NCBI RefSeq assembly: GCF_014352935.1
Contig: NZ_CP060694.1
Coordinates: 930,001 to 994,000, forward strand
DNA: 64,000 nt
From: Aliarcobacter cryaerophilus
Lineage (GTDB): Bacteria; Campylobacterota; Campylobacteria; Campylobacterales; Arcobacteraceae
Direction: 5' to 3'
In this document: positions 44,585-53,261 of the stretch, in pieces
Layout of the letters: every line of letters begins with the position of its first letter
How positions within the stretch are numbered: the stretch's first letter is position 1
The notes under the pieces: model-generated
Told to the model about the DNA's origin: nothing
Databases searched by the model: none
What the model saw: the letters and a program-made list of their open reading frames with translations, nothing else
Position numbers and translations under genes: made by a program

Positions 44585-45781
44585 CTACCTATTTGCACTA
44601 AAATTTACAGAAGTACCTGGATTATTTATATCAAAATTGTTTAATGTCCCAGAGATACTATTCATAGTATCTCCATAAAATTGACCTTCAGCTCTTGCAT
44701 CACTGTTGCTCATAGTTTCAAAGTACATTTGACCATTTCTTGGATCTTCATATATATTTCCATTAGCAAAACTACCATAATGTTGAATCATCTCATAGCC
44801 AAAACTATACTCTCCTGTGATATAATTGCTTCCATTTCCTATATTAAAATTTAGGTTTATATGACCACTATTTGTAACTTTATCTCCGCTAAAGCTTCCA
44901 TAAAAAGATAGTAATTGAAATTGAGATGAATTTATTTGCTCTTTTATATAGTTGGCATCTGTTAGTTGAAGTCCTGAGTTGCTCTCTTCACTCTTTTTTG
45001 CAATATCTTCATCTATTTTTGCAATATCTTGATCTATCTTTGAAATATTGTTTTCATTTTGAATATGATCTGCCCAATATCCCCAAGAGTTTTGATTATC
45101 TTGGTTTTGATTCATTTCAGGGCTTTGACTATTTTGAAAAGCTAATGGACTACTAGGATTATCAAAGTTATTTGAATTTTGGTTATTACCTAAATTATTA
45201 TTGTTTAAGTTTGAGTTTACATCTTGAAATTGTTGTTGATCAATAGGTGTTGATTGACTTGGTATTTGATTATCAAAAGTATTTACAAAAAAACCTTGTG
45301 AAACTTCTCTTGTCTCTCCAAATGAATTTACAAAAATTGCACCTTGAGTACAAAATACTCTATTTTGGTCACCATAAATTTCAGTTCCTCTTATTCCAAT
45401 AGTTGCATTTTTAGTTTTTAGTTTAAATTTTTCTGGATTAACTTTTCCAATTTGTCCTGTAATTGCATGAAAAGCGCCTTTTGAAACACTTAATTCTGTT
45501 TTTGCAGAGTTCTTATTATTTGAATCAAAGAAATAATCCTCAATTTTTAAGCTTGACTCTTTTCCTATTGTAATAATAGTGTTATCTATAAAAGTTATTT
45601 TTACTTTTGAGTTTGTTTTTGTCTCAATAAAATCATTATTACTTATTGAATCACTAATGTTTAATCTAAGTGTTTCTTCACCTCTTTTTACAAAAGCTTC
45701 ACCCTCAAGAAGTGTTATTTTCCCGATATTTGCAAAAAGTGTTGAAACAAATAGTAAAAATATAAGAATAATTTTTTTCAT
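44585..45781 (-). CDS. Secreted FecR-domain protein with C-terminal TbpB-like barrel
   Basis: A 398-residue protein with a Sec signal peptide (IILIFLLFVSTLFAN) and no lipobox. A FecR domain occupies about 20-165 (ITLLEGEAFVKRGEE, ITIGKESSLKIEDYFF, ATIGIRGTEIYG). A long Asn/Gln-rich linker (about 170-240) and a short coiled coil with a 7-residue repeat (IAKIDED) follow. The last 110 residues are strand-rich with AEGQFYGDTMNSISGTLNNF, the GxFYGxxxxxxGG(T)F pattern of TbpB-type barrels that mark SLAM cargo. AGGAGAG precedes the ATG. It is the first gene of the pair with the SLAM-like gene. Confidence 0.75.
   Translation of the reverse strand: MKKIILIFLLFVSTLFANIGKITLLEGEAFVKRGEETLRLNISDSISNNDFIETKTNSKVKITFIDNTIITIGKESSLKIEDYFFDSNNKNSAKTELSVSKGAFHAITGQIGKVNPEKFKLKTKNATIGIRGTEIYGDQNRVFCTQGAIFVNSFGETREVSQGFFVNTFDNQIPSQSTPIDQQQFQDVNSNLNNNNLGNNQNSNNFDNPSSPLAFQNSQSPEMNQNQDNQNSWGYWADHIQNENNISKIDQDIAKIDEDIAKKSEESNSGLQLTDANYIKEQINSSQFQLLSFYGSFSGDKVTNSGHINLNFNIGNGSNYITGEYSFGYEMIQHYGSFANGNIYEDPRNGQMYFETMSNSDARAEGQFYGDTMNSISGTLNNFDINNPGTSVNFSANR
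44996..45037 (-). repeat. 21-bp tandem repeat in the FecR-domain gene
   Basis: TTTTTGCAATATCTTCATCT-type units occur twice in tandem with one mismatch, encoding two copies of a seven-residue heptad (DIAKIDE, DIAKIDQ). The unit length keeps frame and extends a short coiled coil between linker and barrel. Confidence 0.8.
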
Positions 45782-45987
45782 AATCTCTCCTAATTAATGA
45801 AATGAATATTTTCGATAATTTGTTTATACTAAAATATTTTTTAGAAAATATAATAACAAAAAAATTATAAAAAAAAGAATAATTTATTAACTTTTTATTA
45901 ATTTAAGATTAGATAAAATCCGCACAATTTTAAAAAAGGTATTAAAATCTTTTGTTAATTTAAAATTTATTAGGGGGAATTTATAAA
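45782..45987. promoter_or_regulatory. Divergent intergenic region with acyltransferase promoter
   Basis: A 206-bp, very AT-rich gap between the FecR-domain gene and the acyltransferase. TTAGATAAAATCCGCACAATT (45909-45929) closely matches the element before the aminotransferase gene, and GATAAAAT would be the -10. The predicted leader is about 60 nt with an unusually strong AGGGGG ribosome binding site. Nothing distinctive is seen on the FecR side beyond AGGAGAG. Confidence 0.45.
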
Positions 45988-47154
45988 ATGATGGGTCCTA
46001 TTACACTTGCAAATGATGTTGCATCATTTACTACTCTTCAGTTATCCACTTTTGTAGTTATTGCTTTTGCAATATTGGTTTTGTTTACTACTTTAAAACA
46101 ATCAACACATAGTGATGTTTTTCCAGTATCTGTTACAAATGAGCTAAAAGGTCTTGGAATTTTGACAGTTGTTTTTGCTCACTTTGCATATATGAAAGTT
46201 ACAAATGCTGATTTTTTGTTTCCACTTTCTATAATTGCTGGAGTTGGAGTTGATTTATTCTTATTTATGTCAGGATTTGGTCTTACAGTTGGAATGCTTA
46301 AAAGACCTATGAAGACAGTTGATTTTTATAAAAAAAGAGTTATAAAAATCTTTATTCCATTTTGGATTGCTTTAATTATTATGTTTATCGCAGATGCTCT
46401 GTTTATGGATAAAACTTATTCTGTAGGATATATTATAAAATCTATGTTAGGGTTTTTCCCAACAGCGGATGGATTTGGTGATGTAAACTCTCCATTTTGG
46501 TATATTACATGGATGATTATGTTTTATCTTTTATATCCATTGGTATTTTTTAAAGATAAGCCATGGTTAACTGCAATTATTTTAGCAGTTATTGCTACAA
46601 TTATTGGAACTTTTAATATCTTTGATTTGGGAAGTAACTGGCTTCATAGACTTCATACAGTTGCTTTTTCTATGGGTATTATTTTAGCTTGGCTTTTACA
46701 AGTAAAAGAGGGTGAGAAAAATAGATTTATAGAATATATTAAAGATTTCAGAGACAACTCTAAAGATATGAAATATATCGTTATAGCTATTATGTTTGTT
46801 ATTGTGTTTTATGTATCACAAAGAACAGGTGCTGGTTCTTGGCCAACTTTAACTTCTATTTTTGGACAAGGTTTTTTTGTAGAACAACTAATGTCAATTG
46901 TAATAATGCTAGCATTTACAGTGATTTTTATACTTAAAAAAGTAGATAGCAAGTTTTTAACTATGTATGGAGTTTACTCTTATGAAGTTTACTTAATTCA
47001 CTGGCCACTTATGGCAAAATATGATATTTTCTTTGTATATCTTCCGGCTTGGGCTGCTGTAATTGCTTGGTTGGTTGCATTTATTTTAGTTAGTATGCTT
47101 CTTCAAAGGTTAGTAACTCCTGTTAGTAATTTTGTAGATAAAATTACTAAATAA
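45988..47154 (+). CDS. Acyltransferase family 3 membrane protein
   Basis: A 388-residue integral membrane protein with about ten hydrophobic segments. The family-3 acyltransferase pattern is seen in ELKGLGILTVVFAHFAYMK (with the catalytic-type His near residue 64), FLFMSGFGLTVGMLKRP, FYKKRVIKIFIPFW, SPFWYITWMIMFYLLYPL and the late YSYEVYLIHWPLM. Such enzymes O-acylate surface polysaccharide, lipid A or peptidoglycan; the substrate is not evident. The strong AGGGGG ribosome binding site suggests high expression. An ATG three bases downstream is an alternative start. It is monocistronic and ends in a strong terminator. Confidence 0.85.
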   Translation: MMGPITLANDVASFTTLQLSTFVVIAFAILVLFTTLKQSTHSDVFPVSVTNELKGLGILTVVFAHFAYMKVTNADFLFPLSIIAGVGVDLFLFMSGFGLTVGMLKRPMKTVDFYKKRVIKIFIPFWIALIIMFIADALFMDKTYSVGYIIKSMLGFFPTADGFGDVNSPFWYITWMIMFYLLYPLVFFKDKPWLTAIILAVIATIIGTFNIFDLGSNWLHRLHTVAFSMGIILAWLLQVKEGEKNRFIEYIKDFRDNSKDMKYIVIAIMFVIVFYVSQRTGAGSWPTLTSIFGQGFFVEQLMSIVIMLAFTVIFILKKVDSKFLTMYGVYSYEVYLIHWPLMAKYDIFFVYLPAWAAVIAWLVAFILVSMLLQRLVTPVSNFVDKITK

Positions 47155-47162
47155 AAATATAT

Positions 47163-47190
47163 AAAAAGTAAGCTTTATAGCTTACTTTTT
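47163..47190 (+). terminator. Rho-independent terminator after the acyltransferase
   Basis: A perfect 12-bp stem AAAAAGTAAGCT / AGCTTACTTTTT with a four-base TTAT loop, the 3' arm ending in a T-run. Confidence 0.85.
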
Positions 47191-47287
47191 ACTTTTTGAA
47201 AATTATAAAACATATAATTCTTAGTGTAATAAAAATAAAAAATACAAATTTCAATAATATTTTTAAAATATTAAATATAGAGGTTAA

Positions 47288-48196
47288 ATGAATATAGAAG
47301 ATTTAATAAATATTATAGAAAAAAATTTAGAAAATAGAACAAATGAAGCAAAAAGAGTTTTCCATGGTCGTGGGAACTTTTATGATAATTTTTCATATTT
47401 AACTGTTGATAGTTTTGATAATACACTTTTTGCAACTTTTTTTGAAGAGAGTTTTGATGAAAAAGAGATTATAAAAGCTTTAGAGATTATCTCAAAAAAT
47501 AGTGATTTTGAGAATTTTATTATTCAAAGAAAATATAAAGAAAAAGATTTTTATGAAGTTATTTATGGAGAGATTATAGAAGATTTTTTTGTGTACGAAA
47601 ATAACTTAAAATATAAAATAGATTTTAAAAATCGAAATATTGGACTGTTTTTAGATATGAAAAAAGGTAGAGAGTATATAAAATCTATTTGCAAAGATAA
47701 AAATGTTTTAAATCTTTTCTCATATACTTGTGCTTTTAGCGTAGTTTGTATTAGTGGCGAAGCCTCAAGTGTAGTAAATATTGATATGTCAAAAGCTAGT
47801 TTATCTACTGGAAGAATAAATCATCATCTAAATCAATTAGATACAAAAAATGTAAAATTTTTACCATATAATATTTTAAAATCATTTGGTAAAATCAAAA
47901 AAATGTCACCCTATGATATTGTTATAATTGATCCGCCATCATTTCAAAAAGGCTCATTTGTTGCTACTAGTGATTATATTAAGATTATCAAAAAACTTGA
48001 TTTTATATTACCCATTGGTGGAGTAGTTTTAGCTTGTTTAAATGACCCATTTTTAAATAGTAATTTTTTAATAGATATATTTAAGAAAGAAGCGCCAAAT
48101 TTCGAGTTTTTAGAAAAATTGGAAAATGTAGATGAATTTTTAGTAGAAAATGAAGAAAAAGCTCTTAAAAATCTAATTTTTTTAAAAAAAAACTGA
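47288..48196 (+). CDS. Class I SAM-dependent methyltransferase, RlmI/RlmK-like
   Basis: A 302-residue methyltransferase of the RlmI/RlmK (YccW/YcbY-like) type, probably acting on rRNA. It has FLDMKKGREYIK, the SAM-binding motif VLNLFSYTCAFSV (about 140), an acidic end of beta-2 in VVNIDMSKASLSTGR, and catalytic motif IV IIDPPSFQKG (about 215). The first 120 residues are divergent, and no PUA domain is obvious. A ribosome binding site (AGAGG) precedes the ATG. The Kef-type antiporter follows after 33 bp. Confidence 0.85.
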   Translation: MNIEDLINIIEKNLENRTNEAKRVFHGRGNFYDNFSYLTVDSFDNTLFATFFEESFDEKEIIKALEIISKNSDFENFIIQRKYKEKDFYEVIYGEIIEDFFVYENNLKYKIDFKNRNIGLFLDMKKGREYIKSICKDKNVLNLFSYTCAFSVVCISGEASSVVNIDMSKASLSTGRINHHLNQLDTKNVKFLPYNILKSFGKIKKMSPYDIVIIDPPSFQKGSFVATSDYIKIIKKLDFILPIGGVVLACLNDPFLNSNFLIDIFKKEAPNFEFLEKLENVDEFLVENEEKALKNLIFLKKN

Positions 48197-48203
48197 TATA
48201 ATC
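48195..48203 (+). promoter_or_regulatory. Possible -10 element before the Kef-type antiporter
   Basis: GATATAATC, 27 bases upstream of the antiporter ATG and overlapping the stop of the methyltransferase gene, fits the GATAnAATC pattern seen before several genes in this window. Confidence 0.4.
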
Positions 48204-48229
48204 CAACATTTTTAAAGAAAGAAATCACA

Positions 48230-49855
48230 ATGGAACACTTCTTATTTACACTATTTATGGCAATTTTTCTAGCAACTGTCCTAAATATAATTTTAAAAAA
48301 ATTAGGTATTTCACAAATTATAGGTTATATTTTAACTGGAATTATCATATCTTATGGATTTCATTTTAAAGGTGCTAGTAATAGCTCCTTAGATGCTATT
48401 GCAGAGTTTGGAATAGTTTTTCTAATGTTTACAATAGGTCTTGAAATAAGCTTTGATAAGATTAGAAAGATGAAAGAGATTCTTTTATTAAATGGTTTTT
48501 TACAAGTTCATATTAGTGCATTGCTTATTTTTGCTGTTACTCACTTTATTTTTGATTTGTCAATAGAAGTTTCAATAATTATTGCTTTTGCATTTTCTCT
48601 ATCTTCAACTGCTATTGTTTTACCTTATTTAAAATCTTCAAAAGATATATATACTCCTTATGGAGAAAAGACAACTGCTATATTGATTTATCAAGATTTA
48701 GCAGTTATTCCAATACTTCTTTTAATCTCTTTTTTAACAAATGACAATTTATCTATAGGGGAAGTTATTTGGAATACTTTTGTCTCAGCTGCTGTTATTA
48801 CAATATTTATGTTCTTTTTTGGAAAAAGAATAATAGATTGGTTGCTTCAATTTTCATCAAATACAAGGCTTGAAGAGTTATTTATTGGTGCTGTTTTTTC
48901 AATAGTTATTGGTGCATCTTTATTGGCTGAATATTTAGGATTTACATACTCTTTGGGTGCTTTTTTAGCTGGAATGATTATTGCTGATACAAAATTTAGA
49001 ATAAAAGTTGAATCAGATATTTCAAATTTCAAAGATTTACTTTTAGGAACATTCTTCTTTACAGTTGGAACAAAAATAGATATTTTATACTTTTTAAATA
49101 ATATTCATATTGTAATAGGTCTATTTTTATTAATAATGATAATAAAAGCATTGGTTGTATTTTTAATTATTAGGAGAAAATCAGATAAAAATACATCTGT
49201 AAAATCAGCAATTGCACTTTGTCAAGTTGGTGAGTTCTCTTTTGCTATTTTAACTCTTGCTGCAAGTCAAAATGTAGTTCCTGTTGAAACTGCAAATTTT
49301 TTGGTTTTGATTTCGGTAATGTCAATGATTTTGACACCATTTTTATTAAACAATATATATAAAATATCAGATCTAATTTCAGCTGATATTTATCAATCAG
49401 AAAATTTAGAGCCTATTGAAGATACTAATCATATTATTATTTGTGGGTTTTCAATTTTAGGAAGAGTTGTTGCTAGAGATTTATCAGATAGAAATATGCC
49501 TTTTGTAATTGTTTCAAATGATATTAGACAAATCCAAGTTGCAACAAAAATGGGTTATAAAGCATATTTTGGTCATTTAGATAAAAAATCAGTTTTAGAA
49601 GCTTTAAAAGTGGAAGATAGTTCAAGTATTATAATAACTATTAATGAAACACATGAAAAAATACTTATTTGTGATGCCATATTAAAATATTGTCCAGATG
49701 CAAATATTATTTTAAAATATGAATCTTTAGAAGAGAGACATGTTTTGAATGATTTAAAAATTAAAAAATTTGTTCACGCGCATGCTGAAATTGGGAGATT
49801 ATTGGTAGAAGAGGCAACTCATTGTTGTGATTTAAGACTTCATAAATATGATTAA
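48230..49855 (+). CDS. Kef-type cation:proton antiporter with TrkA-N domain
   Basis: Inner-membrane CPA2 antiporter of 541 residues. The Na+/H+ exchanger domain has about twelve membrane segments (residues 1-380), with FGIVFLMFTIGLEISFDKI, AFSLSSTAIVLPYL, YQDLAVIPILLL and LGAFLAGMIIADT all characteristic of KefB/KefC-like proteins. The C-terminal RCK/TrkA-N domain starts at IIICGFSILGRVVARDLSD (about 400) and would bind NAD(H) or nucleotide to gate the channel. Glutathione-gated K+ efflux is a family role; the ion here is not determined. Confidence 0.9.
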   Translation: MEHFLFTLFMAIFLATVLNIILKKLGISQIIGYILTGIIISYGFHFKGASNSSLDAIAEFGIVFLMFTIGLEISFDKIRKMKEILLLNGFLQVHISALLIFAVTHFIFDLSIEVSIIIAFAFSLSSTAIVLPYLKSSKDIYTPYGEKTTAILIYQDLAVIPILLLISFLTNDNLSIGEVIWNTFVSAAVITIFMFFFGKRIIDWLLQFSSNTRLEELFIGAVFSIVIGASLLAEYLGFTYSLGAFLAGMIIADTKFRIKVESDISNFKDLLLGTFFFTVGTKIDILYFLNNIHIVIGLFLLIMIIKALVVFLIIRRKSDKNTSVKSAIALCQVGEFSFAILTLAASQNVVPVETANFLVLISVMSMILTPFLLNNIYKISDLISADIYQSENLEPIEDTNHIIICGFSILGRVVARDLSDRNMPFVIVSNDIRQIQVATKMGYKAYFGHLDKKSVLEALKVEDSSSIIITINETHEKILICDAILKYCPDANIILKYESLEERHVLNDLKIKKFVHAHAEIGRLLVEEATHCCDLRLHKYD

Positions 49856-49902
49856 TTTTAATATTTATTGGATTTTATAAATAAATAGTTTGGGAGGAAT
49901 AA

Positions 49903-50865
49903 ATGAAAATCTTTAAAATTATGGTTTTGCTACTATTTTTTATCTCTAATTTGTATTCAAACCAACAAAAAAAACTTGCTTATATTGTTTCTGATATAAA
50001 TATCCCATTTTGGCAAATTATCTCAAAAGGTATAAAAGATAAATCAAATGAGCTTGGATATGAGATACATATTTATAGTTCAAATAATTTAAAGAAAAAT
50101 GAACTTGAAAATTTAGCTTCCGCAATATCTTTAAAAATTGATGGTTTAATAATATCTCCAATAAACTCTTCAACTGCTTCAACTCTTTTGGAAATTGCTA
50201 AGATGAATAAAATTCCTACTATTGTTGCAGATATTGGTTCAGATAGTCAAGATTATCTATCTTTTATATCCTCAGATAATAAAAAAGGTGCTTATGAACT
50301 TGGTAAAATTTTATCAAAATATATGAAGAGCTTATCTTGGAATAAGGAAGGAACAGTTGGAATAATAGCAATTCCTCAAAAACGTTTAAATGGAAAAGAT
50401 AGAACCATTGGATTTATTCAAGCTTTAGAAGAGGATAATATAAAAGTTTCTGGAATGTATCAACAAGTAGATTTCTCCTATGAAGAGACTTATAATTATT
50501 CAAAAAAATTAATAGATGAGAATAAAGATTTACGTGCTATTTGGCTTCAGGGATCGGATAAATATAAAGGTGCTTTGGATGCTATAAAAAAAGCAAATAA
50601 GCAAAACGAAATAGCTCTTATTTGTTTTGATGCAGAACCAGAATTTTTAGAAATGATACAAAATGGAGATTTGGTTGCTTCTGCTATGCAACAACCATAT
50701 ATAATTGGTCAAGAGGCAGTTGTAACTTTAAATAACTATTTTAATAATAAAGAGGTTAAAAAGGAGCAAAAAATGGAAATTTTATCAATTTCAAAAGAAA
50801 ATATTGATGATAAATTAAAGATAATCAAATTAAATGTTTTAGGAATAAAATCTGATGAAAAATAG
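49903..50865 (+). CDS. Periplasmic sugar-binding-like protein (sensor accessory)
   Basis: A 320-residue type I periplasmic binding protein with a signal peptide (MVLLLFFISNLYSN). The fold is clear from LAYIVSDINIPFWQIISKGI, IDGLIISPINSST, IPTIVADIGSD, and the C-terminal LDAIKKANKQNEIALICFDA. It resembles ribose/LuxP/TorT-type ligand binders. No ABC permease or ATPase is adjacent. It overlaps the following membrane histidine kinase by 11 bases, so it most probably presents a ligand to that kinase. The ligand is not predictable. GGGAGG precedes the ATG. Confidence 0.85.
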   Translation: MKIFKIMVLLLFFISNLYSNQQKKLAYIVSDINIPFWQIISKGIKDKSNELGYEIHIYSSNNLKKNELENLASAISLKIDGLIISPINSSTASTLLEIAKMNKIPTIVADIGSDSQDYLSFISSDNKKGAYELGKILSKYMKSLSWNKEGTVGIIAIPQKRLNGKDRTIGFIQALEEDNIKVSGMYQQVDFSYEETYNYSKKLIDENKDLRAIWLQGSDKYKGALDAIKKANKQNEIALICFDAEPEFLEMIQNGDLVASAMQQPYIIGQEAVVTLNNYFNNKEVKKEQKMEILSISKENIDDKLKIIKLNVLGIKSDEK

Positions 50866-53044
50866 ATCTTTACTATTTTCTTTTCTTTTACCATTTTTAA
50901 TTACAATAATAACTATTTCATCTTTTTACACCATTTACAGCTATTTTAAAACTAAACAAAGATTAGTAAATGAGATTAATTTAAAAACAAAATCTATTTT
51001 GACTCAATTAAAATATGCTCTTCCACATTTTATAGATTCTTATGCAATTAATGAGTATAAAAAATTAATTGAAAATGAGATGCAAGATAGTGATATTTTA
51101 GCAGTAATTGTAAAAGATTATAATTACGGAAAAATATTTTCAAAAGAGTTTTTACAAATTGGGAAAATAAGAGAAAATGACCAAATTTTAGATATTGACC
51201 TAAATAGTGTTCATCAAATGAATCTATTATCTAAAAAATTTTCTTATACTGAAGTTGATTTATTAAATGAATCTGATATTAAAATTGCTACACTTGAATT
51301 ATACATTTCTGATAAAAATTTAAAACATAATTTAAATGAGATAGTTAAAAAAAGTATTCTCGAGATATTTATTTTATCATTATTTATTGTTATTTTAGTT
51401 TTTTTAATAATAAAGTCTTTAATTTTAAAACCAATTTTAAATATAGTAAACACTATACAAAATAGTGATATTTACGGTATTCCAAAAGAAAATGTTCCTG
51501 AAAACAATAGAGTTAAAGAGTTTAATGATTTATCAAAAAAAATGAATGAAATGATTTTCACAATAAAAGACTTACAAAAACAAATTATCAAAGAAAAAGA
51601 TTTTATTTCAAATATAATTGATAATTCAAATGTAATAGTTGCTGTAATAGATAGCTGTGGAAGAATGTTTAAAATTAATAAATTTGGACAAGAGTTTATA
51701 GGTTATAAACAAGAAGAGATCTCAAGTAAACCATTTTTTTGGCTTAAATTTCTACATAAAGATATACAAGCAACAGTTGGTAATATTATAGAAAAAGCAA
51801 AAAGTGGTAATTTGAAAAGATATTATAAGGCTAGTTGTATTTCAAAAGATGGTGAAGAAAAGATATTTGAATGGTCTAATAGTGTTAGAAATAAGAGTGA
51901 TGGCTCAATGGATTATCTTGTTTTAATAGGAATAGATGTTACTCAAAAAGAACTTATTCAAAAAGAGATTTTACAACAAAAAGAGGAGTTAGAGTTGATT
52001 TTTAACTACTCTAAGGATGGAATTGCAATTTTAGATTTAAATACAAAACTTCTAAATTTTAACAATTCATTTATAGAGATGACAGGTTACTCAAAAGATG
52101 AATTACTTGAAAAAACAGCTTTTGAAATGTTTGTTGATAAGGATATTGATAAAAATAAAATTATAATTAAAAAGATACTAGAAGAAGGCTTTATAACTAA
52201 TCATGAAGAGACTTTTGCCTTTAAAGAGAAAAGAGTATTTACAAACTTTAGTGTCTCTTTACTTCCAAATAAAGAGACTTTACTTATGATTATAAAAGAT
52301 GTTAGTTCATTGAAAGTTTTGCAAGAACAATCAAAATTAGCTTCTTTGGGTGAAATGATAGGAAATATAGCTCATCAATGGAGACAACCTTTAAGTTTAA
52401 TTAGTACTGTTGCTAGTTCTTTAAGAGTAAAATCTGAATATGATATGCTTAAAAAAGAGGATATTTATGAAGCTTCAAAATCTATAGTTATGCAAACAGA
52501 ATATTTATCAAATACAATAGATAATTTTAGAGATTTTATAAAAGGTGATAAATCTTATACAAATATTAGTATTAAGGATGTTTTGCATAATAGTTTAACT
52601 CTTGTATCTGCTTCATTAAACAATAATTTTATTAATCTAATCATAGAATTAAATGATGATTTAACTATTTTTGGAAATAAAAATGAGCTAACAGAAGCAT
52701 TTTTAAATATTATTTCAAATAGTAAAGACATTTTAAAAACTATTGAAGAGAAAGATAGGTTTATATTTATTAAAACTAAAAAAATAGATGAAAATAGACT
52801 CGAATTAAAGTTTTTAGATAGTGGTGGAGGAATTGATGAAGCACTTATATCTAGAGTTTTTGAGCCATATTTTACAACAAAACATAAATCACAAGGAACA
52901 GGACTTGGGCTTCCAATAGTTGATAAAATTGTAAGAGAAAGACATAATGCTAGTATTGAAATTTACAATGAAGATTTTATTTATAATGAAAAAAAGTATA
53001 GAGGTTTTAGCTTTAAAATTATTTTTGAAAGATTAAATCATTAA
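50855..53044 (+). CDS. PAS-domain sensor histidine kinase
   Basis: A 729-residue membrane kinase. Membrane helices at about 5-30 and 168-191 enclose a periplasmic sensor region of about 135 residues. Two PAS domains follow (about 250-365 with VIVAVIDSCGRMFKINKFG; about 372-490 with ILDLNTKLLNFNNSFIEMTG). The phospho-acceptor is the His of GNIAHQWRQPLSL near residue 508, and the ATPase boxes are ISNSKDIL, FLDSGGGIDEAL and [12 protein letters not shown]. No response regulator is nearby. It is coupled to the periplasmic binding protein gene. Its final 63 codons are repeated exactly downstream. Confidence 0.93.
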   Translation: MKNRSLLFSFLLPFLITIITISSFYTIYSYFKTKQRLVNEINLKTKSILTQLKYALPHFIDSYAINEYKKLIENEMQDSDILAVIVKDYNYGKIFSKEFLQIGKIRENDQILDIDLNSVHQMNLLSKKFSYTEVDLLNESDIKIATLELYISDKNLKHNLNEIVKKSILEIFILSLFIVILVFLIIKSLILKPILNIVNTIQNSDIYGIPKENVPENNRVKEFNDLSKKMNEMIFTIKDLQKQIIKEKDFISNIIDNSNVIVAVIDSCGRMFKINKFGQEFIGYKQEEISSKPFFWLKFLHKDIQATVGNIIEKAKSGNLKRYYKASCISKDGEEKIFEWSNSVRNKSDGSMDYLVLIGIDVTQKELIQKEILQQKEELELIFNYSKDGIAILDLNTKLLNFNNSFIEMTGYSKDELLEKTAFEMFVDKDIDKNKIIIKKILEEGFITNHEETFAFKEKRVFTNFSVSLLPNKETLLMIIKDVSSLKVLQEQSKLASLGEMIGNIAHQWRQPLSLISTVASSLRVKSEYDMLKKEDIYEASKSIVMQTEYLSNTIDNFRDFIKGDKSYTNISIKDVLHNSLTLVSASLNNNFINLIIELNDDLTIFGNKNELTEAFLNIISNSKDILKTIEEKDRFIFIKTKKIDENRLELKFLDSGGGIDEALISRVFEPYFTTKHKSQGTGLGLPIVDKIVRERHNASIEIYNEDFIYNEKKYRGFSFKIIFERLNH

Positions 53045-53240
53045 TTTTTTGAGCCATATTTTACAACAAAACATAAATCACAAGGAACAGGACTTGGGCT
53101 TCCAATAGTTGATAAAATTGTAAGAGAAAGACATAATGCTAGTATTGAAATTTACAATGAAGATTTTATTTATAATGAAAAAAAGTATAGAGGTTTTAGC
53201 TTTAAAATTATTTTTGAAAGATTAAATCATTAATTTTTTG
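52857..53240 (+). repeat. 189-bp tandem duplication
   Basis: The segment 52857-53045 recurs immediately as 53046-53234 with no difference that I can find, and the first six bases of a third copy (TTTTTG) follow at 53235. The same TTTTTG stands at the start of each unit, consistent with slippage or recombination at a 6-bp direct repeat. The unit is 63 codons long. Confidence 0.97.
53046..53233 (+). pseudogene. Duplicated 3' fragment of the histidine kinase gene
   Basis: The second copy of the repeat re-encodes the last part of the kinase ATPase domain ([20 protein letters not shown] onward to its own TAA at 53231-53233). It lies in the same frame but after the kinase stop codon at 53042-53044, and has no start codon or ribosome binding site, so it should not be translated. 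The upstream kinase copy remains full length. Confidence 0.9.
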
Positions 53241-53261
53241 TAAATATACTTATATTTTATG

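Noticed and set aside
53045-53233. Independent small histidine-kinase ATPase gene in the repeat copy
   Set aside because: It has no start codon or ribosome binding site and is an exact copy of the kinase 3' end, so it is a duplicated fragment.
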